In this document: positions 11,408 through 23,999 of the stretch, one piece after another
Position numbering within the stretch: position 1 is the stretch's first letter
Layout of the letters: each line of letters begins with the position of its first letter
Assembly: GCF_964204865.1 (NCBI RefSeq)
Contig: NC_135251.1
Coordinates: 26,970,001 to 27,034,000 of the forward strand
Origin: Styela clava
Lineage: Eukaryota > Chordata > Ascidiacea > Stolidobranchia > Styelidae
Direction: 5' to 3'
Length of the DNA: 64,000 bases
Position numbers and translations under genes: made by a program
The notes under the pieces: model-generated
What the model saw: the letters and a program-made list of their open reading frames with translations, nothing else
Databases searched by the model: none
What the model was told of the DNA's origin: nothing

Positions 11408-11641
11408 ATAGGATTGCCACGATGCAACTCTTGAAGAAAATCGAAGACTTTATTTGAGCGCTTCAAACTAAATTATTTCATAACCACGGACTGAATAATA
11501 TTATATATAAATCATAACGATGTATGCGGTGAAAAAATGTAATGTTTTTTACGGTTTAGATAAATTTTATCATGGTATTAATTAAATACGGGAATAAATG
11601 TTGTGAACATACAATGTTGATAAAATTCACGAGAGAGCTAT
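11408..11641 (+). repeat. Partial third copy between the tandem units
   Basis: The segment starting AGGATTGCCACGATGCAACT repeats 9137-9372 and ends at GAGAGAGCTATTA, where it joins the start of unit 2. This indicates at least two duplication steps or a template switch. Confidence 0.8.
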
Positions 11642-13572
11642 TAATTGTTGCATTTTGCGATTGCAGTCAGTAGTTGAATTATCATTGCGCTTTATAGACA
11701 AATTATTATAGAACGTTCGCACATTATTTTTCATTCATTGGTCATTTCAATTCCGAAAAGCTTGTGTTTCTTATACTATAACGAAAACTGAAAGTACAAT
11801 CTGGAAGTACAATCTTAGCTCCTTTTATCTCAACTATTCGCTTTTCTCTTTACAGAATATTTCCTTATGCACGTATTGAAACCAACGTCAATCAGTTCCG
11901 TTGGACTCAAGCGCCGGGAAAGACTCATTGACTCCCAATTTGAAGGAAAAAGGAACATCTAGTAGAAAAATTGACGATAATTGTGTAATAAACTTGCCGA
12001 TGCCCATTTATGGATATTCTGTGACGAATATTTATTGATACAAGTCTCACAAACTCTAGAAAATCGAGTATTTTACCTCAATCGTGCTTTACATTTTCCA
12101 GTAAAAATCCTGTATTTGCCCAATGTCATTTTAAACTATGATACAAATGACATGGTGTACAACATATATTTCAGTGGAAGAAGTTCGTCACATTTCGATA
12201 CAAAACTTTCGGCAGACTGCCGGGTTTAAAATTGGCAATAACTTGCGCAACATAAAGTTACTCGACCGAAATCTCAACGAAGGAACTTATGTTTATTTTC
12301 TGTGTTGCATGTAATAGCAACGATTAATCTTTTATTAATAGGATTGCCACGATGCAACTCTTGAATTAAATTGAAGACATTATTTGAGCGCTTCAAACTA
12401 AATTATTTCATAACCACAGACTGAAGAATATTATATATAAATCATAACGATGTATGCGGTGAAAAAATGTAATGTTTTCTACGGTTTAGATAAATTTTAT
12501 CATGGTATTAATTAAATACGGGAATAAACGTTGTGAGCATACAATGTTAATAAAATTCACGAGAGAGCTATTAAAGTAAAATTATTGTGTTAGATACCGA
12601 GGAATGGGAAAATTTGAAGACGAGAGAAAACTTTTTCAAAACTAACTTTTACAACAAAATCTCATTTCCTAGTACACGACTTTGGCATTCATTTATCGAT
12701 TCAAACATTTGTTGTTAGTTTCACATTAGCGTACTTTCCATCGCCTGTTTTATTTCAAGTTTCATTATCTGCGACGTAAGGAATGAGATCCAATAACTGA
12801 AGATACCACATTCTCCCAATATAACTTGTGGATTTCCAGTACACTCGTTCTACAGGGTAATATGCCACGGGACATTTTTAGTTGAGTAAACACTGAGATA
12901 TGCGATCATAAAGATTACATCATGACTAATAACTCCGTTTGTTAATGCTTTTTACTTCCGTACCAACAGTGTAGACTATTTTTGTGCATCGTAAAATTGA
13001 TATTATATTGCAATTAATATTATATATATTGCAATTTTACTTGTTACAAATTTTGAACTCATTATGCATTCTTCTTGGTGGTAGACACATGCGTGAATAC
13101 TTTCAAAACCAAATAACTAAGCAAGTACATTACAAAAGGTAATTTCGCGATACCGGGCTTCTATGTAAATTGGGCTAGACAAAAACGGATTGTTTCGCGA
13201 ATAAAATGCTGAGATGATGCATATTTATACCAACTAAATTTCGGTAACATGCAGTTTGCACGAATCGATTTTGATTAGTATTCAATTTTTGGGATTCAAT
13301 TATATATACGTACTGTTTGCGGTATGCACTGCCTACCATAATTTATTCAATTTCAATAAAAATTGGTGTATTTTGTTTTGATCGACGTCAAGTTGAAATA
13401 CAGACTCGCATAAATACGTCGAGGCGAAGGGCTTCTTCCGGGCATTGAGTGCGCGACTCTTACTGACGTTAATAACTTTCATAGCATCCTGTACAAATGC
13501 ATTTAGATCAGGAGAATTTTTAGCTACTAGGGCCTCTCGATGAATCATACAGTGGTGAAAAGTAATAGGTGT
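11641..13572 (+). repeat. Tandem duplication, unit 2
   Basis: It is collinear with unit 1 and lacks the hAT insertion; at 12965-12975 it reads CAACAGTGTAGACTATTTT, which is the empty target site. It carries the same hAT-transposase relic at its end. Confidence 0.85.
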
Positions 13573-13590
13573 ATCACTTGCAGATTGCAC
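13333..13590 (-). pseudogene. hAT (ZBED5/FAM200-like) transposase relic, copy 2
   Basis: An 85-codon open stretch reads FHHCMIHREALVAKNSPDLN and then VINVSKSRALNARKKPF. This is the His/Ile-rich region typical of ZBED5/FAM200-type hAT transposases (C-I-I-H-x-E-A-L ... V-x-x-I-N-x-I-x-x-R-x-L-N). The remainder of a transposase is absent, so this is a decayed fragment duplicated with its surroundings. Confidence 0.65.
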
Positions 13591-13645
13591 TCTCGCATGA
13601 AATCCGACTGTAAATCATGTTATTGCTGCTGCTACGACGTTACAC

Positions 13646-13885
13646 ATGTCGGTACGCAGAAAACTGTTGGTATATTTTCTTTTCGTATGCCTACTATTGC
13701 TTTTCTCATTGCATTCGCGCCTCTTCAATGCGCAAGTCGTTGTCGTATTCGCCTCTACTTCTGCCGCAACGTCATCGGCAGTTCCATATCCATTCATTCC
13801 CTTAAATTTACTTTTTCATTATTTAGCCTGCAATATTATTTACCAGTTTCAAACATTGAAATTTAACTTGAAACTTTCAACTTGA
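13646..13885 (+). CDS. Orphan ORF with N-terminal hydrophobic anchor
   Basis: Seventy-nine codons begin MSVRRK, followed by a strongly hydrophobic run (LLVYFLFVCLLLLFSL) and an Ala/Ser/Thr-rich stretch. That is the layout of a signal-anchor. It lies 176 bp upstream of a paralogous trefoil-like exon at 14061, so it could be a first coding exon with a donor somewhere after the anchor. Overlapping ORFs in other frames show the composition is permissive. The evidence is weak. Confidence 0.3.
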   Translation: MSVRRKLLVYFLFVCLLLLFSLHSRLFNAQVVVVFASTSAATSSAVPYPFIPLNLLFHYLACNIIYQFQTLKFNLKLST

Positions 13886-14060
13886 TAATAGAGGGTACAA
13901 TTTAAAAAGCCTGGAATCTATGAAGTATTAATAAATTATATACGTGATAAAATAATCGGATTATCAAAAGCTAGATCCTGACAGAACTCAAAGTTTAATG
14001 TTTTCCAGTGCTACTACTATGTAGAGTGTAGACTAACATATTATTTCAATTTTTCATCAG

Positions 14061-14232
14061 ACTATTCACGCTATTGTTGCAAAATGACAGAAGTATGTTG
14101 TTTCGAGCAGGTGATTCCAAAAGTAATCGCTATCTAATAAGAACTGATGAAGGTATTCTTGAAATGATGACACTGATACCCGAGTACGGATATGCGATGG
14201 TTCATTATACCTTCGTTTATATTATGTCGAAG
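14061..14232 (+). pseudogene. Paralogous B-type trefoil-like exon
   Basis: After a TTTTCATCAG acceptor the frame reads LLQNDRSMLFRAGDSKSNRY and then a DEGILEM turn. It aligns with exon 2 of the left gene (LLQPDRGLFLRAEKTTNRY, NEGKLEM). The likely donor is AAG|GTAATA, which would be phase 0 rather than the family's phase 2; a weaker GT at 14226 would restore phase 2. No matching A-type exon is adjacent, so I treat it as an isolated or degenerate member. Confidence 0.6.
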
Positions 14233-14283
14233 GTAATATTGTATGATAGCCTACTGGTATCCAAGGGCAAACAACAAGCATCA

Positions 14284-14534
14284 GACGGCTTTATCATATG
14301 ATAAACAACGGCCTCTCGTCCGGTTGCCAGTCTATGTCGGGTACGGGGTTAGTCAGACAGTTCTTTGTTTCAGATGCATAGAACTCGGTGGTGGAGAAAG
14401 CACCGAGGAGCCCAGCAGTCCTCTCGCACATAATTATTCCTAATGGGATTCAAACCTGTAATCCCACGCAAGGCAATCAAAAAGAGCGATGGCGTGCGTA
14501 TTCCTAATGCCTAGAACGACCGATGAGCCGAGCT
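14284..14534 (-). mobile_element. tRNA-derived SINE, copy A
   Basis: On the minus strand a tRNA-like head carries a box-B-like GGTTTGAATCCC, followed by ATTATGTGCGAGAGGACTGC and GGGCTCCTCGG. The same body recurs at 38775, 44122 and 56322, and partly at 26000. The tRNA end lies at the right. Confidence 0.75.
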
Positions 14535-14544
14535 CGTAATAATA

Positions 14545-15080
14545 TATCAACGAGAATATCGGTCAGAGACCGGAGACTTATCGATCGAAAGTTAGGGGAT
14601 CCCCCAAAAAAGCGCTCTTACTCCATAGTGACACCTTGTGTCCCATCACTAATTAATTAATAACTCGCTAATTATACGACATAATTCATGCAAAATCAAT
14701 AGGCTTCTGGTCCGACATATGATGAATGCAGATGCAAAATCTGGAGCAGATTCAATCTCGCTTTCGTGAGATATTGCGTGCATCTAACAGACAGACAAAC
14801 AAACAGACAGACAAATACACATCAACATACTTACCGATTAAAATCGACAAGTAATAAGTACGGTAGTCAGCGCATAGCACAGACAGTACGTATATATAAT
14901 TGAATCCCAAAATTAAAAACTTATCAAAATCGATTCGCGCTAACTGCATGTTCCTGAAATTTTACTGGCGTAAATATGCATTCTCGCATCGTTTTATTCG
15001 CTAAACATCCGTTTTTGTCTAGCTCAATATACGAGTACATAGAAGCCCGGTATCGCGGCATAGAAGCCCGGTATCGCCCG
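14545..15080. repeat. Scrambled copies of arm and tandem-unit repeats
   Basis: Positions 14550-14860 repeat the dispersed units of 700-760 and 1385-1570. Positions 14860-15080 are an inverted copy of 13130-13330 (AAGCCCGGTATCGCG, TTTTTGTCTAGCTCAAT). The palindrome centre therefore contains further inverted pieces of the tandem unit. Positions 15080-15830 show no gene, and a short ORF at 15344-15610 is unassigned. Confidence 0.6.
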
Positions 15081-15829
15081 GTATTTTGCAAATGAACTTG
15101 TTAGAAAAACGACAATCGCTCAATACATTTCATAGGAATTTTAAATATTTTACGATAAATATGACAAACGCGTATTTGCTATCACGAAAATTAATATTCC
15201 TTATTATCTACTTATACTATATTGTAGTCGCATAAGGGTTCTTAAATGTTTACGGCCGATACCTCGGTTTAGACCAAATAGCTTTGATTCAGTCGCAGAT
15301 TTTGTACGCCAGTTCTCGTCGTCAGTTGTTAACGTGATCTTAGTTGGCTGGTTATCGGCTGCATACCTGGTTATTCAACAGCTTCACCAATCCAATTAAA
15401 CTTCATAAATTTAATTCCAAAACTTTGTTCGCAACATTAAGAATTCATTTAGTAAACGAGAATACTTTTCTACGGATTCGTTTATATGGAGAAACATATG
15501 GAGCGCAGAATGAAAGCGTAAGTCATTGTCAATCAGGAAATCTCCATTCCTCCGCAGGTACACCGATACTACGAACAAAGCGACTAAATTATTTACTCAT
15601 TATGGGTTAACCTATTTAAAACAATTCAAATCAGGTAACGAATGTCATCTCAGAATCTGAAGTTCAGCACTGACAACTATGGATCAAAGATGATACCATA
15701 CTCGTAATGCTGCTTCTATATAACTTTTATTTTTTGATCTGGAGGATAAACTGCATTATACGAGCTATAGTAGGCGATTTAACAGGAAATGCTTCCGCAA
15801 GTACGTGCGCAGGGCATGGCGCAAGGTAT
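15081..15829. other. Palindrome centre, no gene recognised
   Basis: This stretch has no counterpart in the left arm that I can see. An 88-codon plus ORF (15344-15610) has no recognisable motif. It may be unique spacer or the remains of an insertion. Confidence 0.35.
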
Positions 15830-17154
15830 TGTTTTGATCCAGGCAGACTGCCGAAAGTTTTGTATCAAAATGTGACGAAGCGCTTCCACTGAATAAAATG
15901 ATGTAGTCTATGTCATATATATATATTATAGTTGAAAATGTGTTGGACAAATAAAGGATTATTACTGGGAAATGTGATGAACGACTGAATTGAAATACTC
16001 GATTTTCCAGAGTTTATAAATTTTTTATCAGTATCTAAATATTATGCCGTAATTCATCATAAGATGAGAAATTATTCGTCACAGAGTATCTATAAATGTG
16101 CATCGGCCATGTGATTACGCGATACCGCCAATTTGTTGACTACAAGTGTATTTCTCTTTCAAATTGCACCGCGAATTCGGCTATGGATGTACACAGCACA
16201 CAATTCCCAGTTATTTTTAACGACTGAAAACGTATAAACTGCGGCATTGCTGTTCAGAACACGCCAAGTATATGCATTCCCGACGCTTGAGCCAAACGGA
16301 ACTAATTGGGATCGGTTTCAATATGTGCATAAGGAAGTATTCTATGGAGCGAATAGTTAAAATAATGGGAGCTGAAATTGTATTTCCAGTTTACGTTAGT
16401 ATGAGAATCGCAAGTTTGTCTTAATTAAAATGCATAATGAGTGAAAAATAATGTGTGAACGTTCTGTAGATAATTCGTCCATAAAGCGCAATTGTAATTT
16501 AACTGACTGCAATCGCAAAATGCAACAGTTAAGGCCAGACCAAAATCAATATAAGAAAAGGTTAGGAATGTCTAAAAAAATATATATTGGTGGCATAGTG
16601 AAGTGAAAGCAAATAATTCTACAGGTGACAGTTGCCAGAGCAATTTTGTGCGGGATTATTTTTCAAAAGGGAGGTAGAAAAATAAAGAAACGTGATGGTT
16701 GCATGTGTTCAGTACGAGACCTTGTAGATTCCGAAGAAATTAAAATGAATATAGAGTACGATTGCACACAATGTACATTTAGCATTATGATGGCGGTATT
16801 AGTCACCGTGGGCACTTTCCTGTCCGTACCGAGAAAAATATAAATATTTATAATGACTCACATCCTATGAAACCTAATTCATATATTTCAAAACGAATCA
16901 TTCAGCGTTGATTTTGAAATTTTGTCGATAACCCGAGACGACTTTCTTTTGGATTAATAAAAATTATAGATACCTTAACGTCAAAATTCAAAACAAAAAT
17001 TATTATCTAATATCTCAAATCATGTAATTGGTATTGTCTGCGTTCCAAGTGTGATATCGACAAAATACGTACATCTGTATTTTTCTATATCGGAACCGGA
17101 AATTCTAGTTTATCAATTTTTATTTTATTTTCTAAGAAATACAATAATAGAATA

Positions 17155-20100
17155 GTGTCGAAAATTTGTGGATGCAATCTCATAAAATCCAAGATGGAAC
17201 AAAATCGTGATAGCCAGAATTATATTGAACTTGAATTAGCGGACAAGGAAGGGCGAAAATGGATTTCTAGCAACCGATCTTTACATGACAATATTCCTGT
17301 CCAACTAAGTCCCGAAGGTGTTGAAGGCTGGAGATTGTAGAAAGCTAACGACGAATTGTTGTGGAGTTTTCATATTATGTCAGAGAATAATAAGAAAATG
17401 TACGTCACGTTTAACGAGAGCAACAACGATGTTACACTTGAATATGATGACGATATCGCGGACGATAACGGGAAGGGGAGGTGAGGAGATAAATTTGACT
17501 TTTATTGATATACTCTGCAAATATCACTGCAAGAAGTTTACATCTTTTCCTTATAAATCATATCCACCATCTAAGATGTTGAAAGTAAAATTACCTAATG
17601 TAAAAAAAATAATATTATTGATTCATTCCAGTGATTGAAATTTATTATTATTGTTATAATATTAATTCCCACCTGGTCATTTAGTCTGGTTCAAGTACAC
17701 GAAGACGCTATTTCATGCAAAATCGTGATCATGCAGTTTCGCATTGGTATTGCCAAAATAATAGCCTAAAGATGTGACGCAAATACAGAGATTTTGCGGA
17801 AATGATCTAATCTAAATCCCATTGGAATAACAGTTTCATTTTCTGATGAAGAATACAGCCAAAAAATTGTTATAGTAATTGAAATACATTTATTGAGATG
17901 GTAACTTGCACTTTTGCACTTTCTTCAAACGCTTCACTAACTTTTTGCGACCAAATCAAAAACGTTAGACCATTGTTGAATGGGAGGATTATATGGAAAA
18001 AACAAATATATTTATCTAATCTACGTTGCCAATATTGTTGGTACTAAAGTCTGAAAGAACGCTGCTGTTAACGGGGGAAGAGGCTTGGTCTCCCAAGTAC
18101 TATAGTCACTGGAACATGGAAGATCTATAGTCTTCTTTTGCCTCTCAACCACGAATTGAGAAAATCGACTCTGAATCCAGATCTCGACTGACTGTATAGT
18201 GTGCATGTAAAAACTGCAGTGTATGTGGTATGCAGTCTACTCCTTGGAATTGATATATCACCATCAATTGAAATACGACTTGACTAGGTTTATTTTTTAA
18301 AGATATTTTTCGATGCTTCTTCAACCTGATCGAGGGCTGTTTCTGCGGGCTGAAAAGACCACAAACAGATATCTGTACAATAACGAAGGAAAGTTGGAAA
18401 TGGTGACAACCGCGAGCCCAACCTTTGCAATGCACTGGTTCCTTTCACCTTCGTTTGAAATGATTGATTTGTTAGTATTCATTTTTAACTATTTGTAGGA
18501 TTATGTTTGCGCGAATTTGTCTAAAATTATTTCATTTAAGTCTAAGACCTTGTGTAGTTGTGCTTGAATATTGAAATTACCCAATTGGTTTCTTAGAATT
18601 TATAATAATTCTTGGCAGTCTGTCATCTGCACTGCACAATGTATATTGATTATTGGAGGGGAAAATTTGGTTTTCCGCTTTCAAATCCAAACCACAACTA
18701 TAAACGACTATTTGTCTAGGTGTGGTTATTTTTATACTGCAAATTAGGTGATTCCTTATTGGACGAAATGGTGAAGCTTACGATCATTTGTTCACGAAAT
18801 GAGTTTATTATCACGCTCTATTTTACTGCCTAACTTGAAATGTGATTTTATGGAACTGTTGCCGATGTGCAAAGAAAAAATTCGAAAATTTTAATTTCAT
18901 TATTAATTCGTGCCTACGCATATATACATATATTTAAATATCAGGTTTAAATCCTATCTCACCAGCATGCGCTTCAGCGTAAACATCATTCAGGACATTT
19001 TGAGAAAAAAATTTTGCATAGATGAAAGTTGTTTTCACCTGATTACAAATAGACAAATTCAGAGTTTTTATATTTTCTTCAGAAAAATTGATACTTTCAT
19101 GATTCAAATTCACCAAGTGTACAGTTCTCAGAAATGGGTGAGTGGGTGAGTGTTGGAGCGAAACTGAATGATCCAATTCAAACCCAACAGCTCAGTGGAG
19201 ATCAGGATTGGACTGTGAACTGTACTGACGATGGGAAATTTCAGTTTGCGACTCCAACTTTAAAGGCCAATGATGCTCTGCAATTTGGAACAGTGGCAGC
19301 GTGAGTAATAAATAGAACAAGGAACCATATCCTAAATGGACTTGATTGATAAGCTCAATTGTGTGCTTACAACCCAATTTACTTGCAACTTTTGGACGCA
19401 GAATATAATAAGAGAATATATACAAGTAGTGATGAAAATTTGAAACTTTTAGGTTCAGCATATTACTGGATGGATGTGGGGATTATAACTTATAATGGCC
19501 TAAAAAACACTTTGCATCTAAGCGTAAAAAAGGTCTTGATTTCCGTTTGTCCTTCCGTACGCGTCAATGCTAAAAAATACAAGAGGTAATCGCCCAACAA
19601 TCAATCATCATTTTTTGCTTGGTACTAGTATTAATAGAGACAAAGACGTTTGTGATTCTGCATGGACCGCCTTTAAAGCAAATTATTACGCAATATAATA
19701 ATATCATAGTTATTAATTAAAAGGGTGGGAATGAATACTTGATTTCATTGCAGTACATCTCACTTACCAGTGAATTGGTTTGCTGTTTGCTCAACATTCA
19801 AAGTTTTAATCAGTCAAAAAGTCCTCATCCGTACGTTTAGAATTTAGATCAAGCGTTTATAACTCAAAAATATGTTAATCATCGGTCACCATTACGACCA
19901 ATGGTTGAGATATTAGTAATGCGACATATTTTAAGGTAAACTGACTAAAAATCGAATAAAATCTCACTTAACAAACATATATAAATTATAATTTAAGTTC
20001 ATTCTTTGAACATTTTTATTATGAGGTATAGATTTTGCAAATATTGTATTGTTGATTACTGTAATTAATTATGTTTTTGAATTTATTTTTATTTCAGAAA

Positions 20101-20338
20101 TTTTAAACTCAATGGCTATGGAGATGGAGTTAGTCTACAGTGTACCGCGAATAGCCAGTATGTACGTGCTCCAGAAAACAATGGAGAGCTTCGTTTCTAC
20201 GAAACTGAAGCAGGCTCGACATCTTGGGATTTAGAGATTATGGGAATTATCTTACAACGCGATGGCAAAATATTCATTTACCCTGAGTTTCCCATCCAGA
20301 AAAATAAAGTTCCGAAATATTTGTCGAATATTAAATAG
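17155..20338 (+). pseudogene. Broken right-arm copy of the trefoil-like gene
   Basis: All four exons are recognisable (17155-17480, 18303-18470, 19083-19300, 20098-20338) with the same splice sites as the left gene. The lesions are clear. The start codon region reads ATG TAA and the membrane-segment frame is shifted. A GAG-to-TAG change at 17338 stops exon 1 after GWRL. An 8-bp duplication in exon 3 (GGGTGAGTGGGTGAGTG) shifts the frame. Exon 4 is open but lost the original stop through an indel and ends with a different tail at 20336. Exon 2 is open and almost unchanged, so inactivation may be recent or exon 2 may be homogenised by gene conversion. Confidence 0.85.
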
Positions 20339-20750
20339 TTTGGATGGAGAGTGAATCTTTCACATGCCTGTTTGAATGTAAAAATGTCAAAGAACTCAAC
20401 AATGTGTTATTGACTTAAACCAGATTCATCTGAAACTATAAGGAAGTGGCGCAATGTATTGGATTTGGATTTAACGTATGAGCAGTTTACTTTCATCACA
20501 TCTGATTTGAACTTTATTTTACAAATTGATTGACTTGTCAGATAAAAACGGTAGAAGGAATCATTAAACAAAATACCCAATATTTTGAAAGTTACTCAGG
20601 GGCATAACACGACCCCTTTTTATTTTTTTGGGTGTGATTTATATGTTAATGATTTTTTTAAACCAGGCATAAAAGCCATGTCAAACAAATATTTGAATTT
20701 GAAAATTGTCCATTTTGTAGACTTAAATTTGGCACCAACCAAGAACAAAG

Positions 20751-22400
20751 TTGTTACTTATCGATCTTGATCGTTACTTATCGATCTTGATCGGTAAGTA
20801 TGTTGATAGGTATTTGTCTGTCTGTCTGTTAGACACTTTCGTATGTTACGCGATACCTCACGAAAGCGAGGTTGAATCTGCTCCAAATTTTGCACCTTCA
20901 TTCATCATAGCTCGGATCAGAAGCCTATTGATTTTGGATGAATTATGTCGTATAATTAGCGAGTTATTAATTAATTAATGATGAAAAGATCTGGATTTTT
21001 GCAAATCTAGAGAACAATTTTTGCGAAGCGAGATATTTTTGAGACGCGCTGAGTGTGTGTGTGTGCGATGCGCAAGTTTTCACGCTAGTGAGTCAGAGCC
21101 AAAGTGACTATAACAGTATAACTTTGGTCACTTTGGTCAGAGCGAAGGATACATAACGCTAGATCGTATCTCGTGATTAATCTTTAAAGCATTGTCCATA
21201 TCCCTCTTGTAACTTTGACGTCGCCGCGATGCGCAAGTTTCCTTTGAGAAATTTTCCACGCTATTGAGTCAAAGCGAAGGATACACGCCGCGAGATCGTA
21301 TCTCGTTACTTATTACTTATCGATTTTAATCGGTAAGTATGTTGATAGGTATTTGTCTGTCTGTTTGTCTGTTAGATGCACGCGATATCTCACGAAGGCG
21401 TGGTTGAATCTGCTCCAAATTTTGCATGTGCATTCATCATATCTCGGACCAGAAGCCTATTGATTTTGGATGAATTATATCGTATAATTAGCGAGTTATT
21501 AATTAATTAGTGATGAAGAGATCTGGATATTTACAGAGCGAGAGATTTTCGAGACGCACTGAATGTGTGTGTGTGTGTCCGATGCGCAAGTTTTCACACT
21601 AGTGAGTCAGAGCGAATGATACACACCACTAGATCGTATCTCGTGATTAATCTTTAAGCATTGTCCATATCTCTCTTGTTACTTTGACATCGTCGCGATG
21701 CGCAAGTTTCCTTCGAGAAATTTTCCACCCTATTGAGTCAGAGCGAAGGATACACGCCGCGAGATCGTATCTCGTTACTTATAATTACTCGTTAAAGTTT
21801 AAGCAATGTGCATATCCCTCTATCAGGTTCGGGGTTACAGAATTCCTCACCAAAATATCGCTAGGCTGTGTTTGAATAGTCGTTGCAACCCGGGTTAGCG
21901 CCGTTGTATTTGACACAAAATATAGGATTGGTGAATAGGCTATTGGCTGGAAACTAATCGAAACAATTCAGTTCGGATTTGCAGAATTCTTCATAAAAGT
22001 ATTTCCTCGAGTAGTATTTCGACGACGACATGGGGAGTTGGCTATTGTTTGCTACATTTTTGATATTGGCTGAAAACTAATCAAAACAATCCAGTTCGGG
22101 TTTGCAGAATTTTTCGAATCGAAACCGCAGTTTCTGTTTTGGGGATCCCCTAACTTTCAATCGATAAGTCTTCGGTCTCTGACCGATATTCTCGTAATTA
22201 CTCCTTAAGCAATGTCCATATCCCTCTATCCGGTTCAGGGTTGCAAAATTCCGCACCAAAATATCGCTAGGCTATGTTTGAATACAAACGGGGTCGCTAT
22301 GAAGTAAGAGCAGGTGAATCGAAACCGCAGTTTCTGTTTTGGGGATCCCTTGACTCCAATCGATAACTCTTCGGTTCGGTTCTCGTTGTGATATCAGCAT
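20751..22400 (-). repeat. Mirrored dispersed repeat cluster of the right arm
   Basis: These are inverted copies of the repeats at 500-2150, with a CTGTCTGT tract near 20815 and another near 21355. They include the counterpart of the 39-bp hairpin insertion. There is no coding content. Confidence 0.7.
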
Positions 22401-22597
22401 CATTTAGTGACAAGCCGCTACATGTTATTTGTGCATAACGATTCGTACAATGTCAGTCGCATACATAAAATAGGTTGCAATCTATGATGCCACGAGATAA
22501 AGCCCCACAACACTTTATTGTGATAACGTGAGAATGTGAGGCAGCAAAAAGGCGACATTGAGAATCTTTTTTTCTTAGTGAACTATTCTTTGGCCAA

Positions 22598-23414
22598 TTG
22601 TAGTAAACTTTCTACAGACCAGTCAGATTGGAGTTTGGTGCAAACTATCATTCCTCACGTTACATTTTTATTATTCAAGGAAGCATCGCCAAATTAATTT
22701 TTATAGGATGAGGCCATGTTCGTTGACGAATTGGGGTAGTGTGGTACGCCTAGAGAAACGCTAAAACGGCTATTGATGGAAATATGAAAAACGACTTGCA
22801 ACGTAAGGTAGATGTAAAGAAATATCATGATATGAGCATCATTCAGCGGTAGTTCTTCACTTTTTGGTTACCCATAATAAGACGTAAAGTTGCAGGTACA
22901 CGTGCTTAAAAAATTAATGTTAAGCTATCAGTTTGTTAAATAAATAAACGATTCAACTGAAATTTTTAATGCAAAGACCATTGTAACAGAAAATGTGGAC
23001 GTAAAAAAAATAACGTGGTAGTAATGTTGAAATAGGTTTTATATACACCAATTTATGTCATCTGGAAGCAAAATATGCACACTAATTAATAGTTTGACAC
23101 ATTGAGATATTACATCATGACAGAAAATACAAGTTAAAGATATGTATGACCATCACAGGGTGATTAAAATTAAAAAAAATTAATAGGGGCTGTGGAGTAT
23201 GAAAAGTTCAAGACAAAGAAAAGAACAAATGTTCATAGCTCATGAACTCTCAATTTTGCCTCCATTGCTTTGTGAAGGCCAATATATTTCGAGTGGCTGA
23301 ATTGGTTTACCTTTATGATAGCAACGATTTTGTATTTGATATAGCGAGATTTTTTTCAATTTAATTGAAGTGATATTATTTCCCAAAGCAATGCTTGAAT
23401 CGTCTAGAATAGAT
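22598..23414. other. Intergenic sequence, nothing recognised
   Basis: AT-rich sequence beyond the palindrome. I see no gene, tRNA or repeat with clear ends. Confidence 0.4.
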
Positions 23415-23960
23415 CAGTGGTGTCAAACTCATGGGTTTTCGAGAGCCGCATTGCATTTTGGAAATTGTAAAAAGGGCCGCAAACAGTATTTGATAATGTA
23501 TACTTGAAAGATATTTTTAAGATAGTTTTAGTTTGTGACATATACAATTACATATTAATATTTGCATTCCACTATTATTGCAACATTTGCAAGTTACTGT
23601 ATTTATTATAAAAAATCATAAAATTCTATGTACAACCATCAAAATCATTTTTGAACAAGCTTTGGATAAGGAAAGAATAATACATACACTAAAAATGACC
23701 TAATCTAAATATATAAACCTAAAATTAACAAAACTTCTACAGTATATACTCAATGTTTTTTTAATTACATTTGTCCTGACGTTTGGCATCTTTTTTGTGT
23801 CACCAGCATACTAAAGCCAGGCTTAAATGATTTTATAGTACCAACTCTAACTAATTACATTCAGATAAAAAAAAACTTCCAAAATACTATTACAATTATT
23901 GTTAAGCGTTCGAGGGCCGCACTGGAAGTGTTCTCTGGGGCCGCGAGTTTGACATACCTG
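23415..23960. mobile_element. Non-autonomous hAT-like element
   Basis: It starts CAGTGGTGTCAAACTCATGG and ends GCGAGTTTGACATACCTG, an imperfect inverted pair. Flanks GAATAGAT (23407-23414) and GTCTAGAT (23961-23968) agree at six of eight positions, a decayed target duplication. GGGCCGC motifs occur near each end, as in other degenerate hAT MITEs. There is no transposase. Confidence 0.7.
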
Positions 23961-23999
23961 GTCTAGATTGAAGTTGTCCAAAATATAAATAACAGTATT

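Larger units (their letters stand above)
8436..11408 (+). repeat. Tandem duplication, unit 1
   Basis: The unit begins at ATTAATTGTTGCATTTTGCG and matches 11641-13572 from end to end. Without the hAT insertion at 9773-10796 it is about 1.94 kb, like the second unit. It ends in AATAGGTGTAT, shared with unit 2. Confidence 0.85.
15830..22597 (-). repeat. Right arm of the large imperfect palindrome
   Basis: This is the inverted counterpart of the left arm and is shorter because it lacks the two left-only insertions. It ends with CTTTGGCCAA, where the match to 311 stops. It carries the pseudogene copy of the trefoil-like gene on the plus strand and the mirrored dispersed repeats at 20750-22400. 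Confidence 0.9.
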
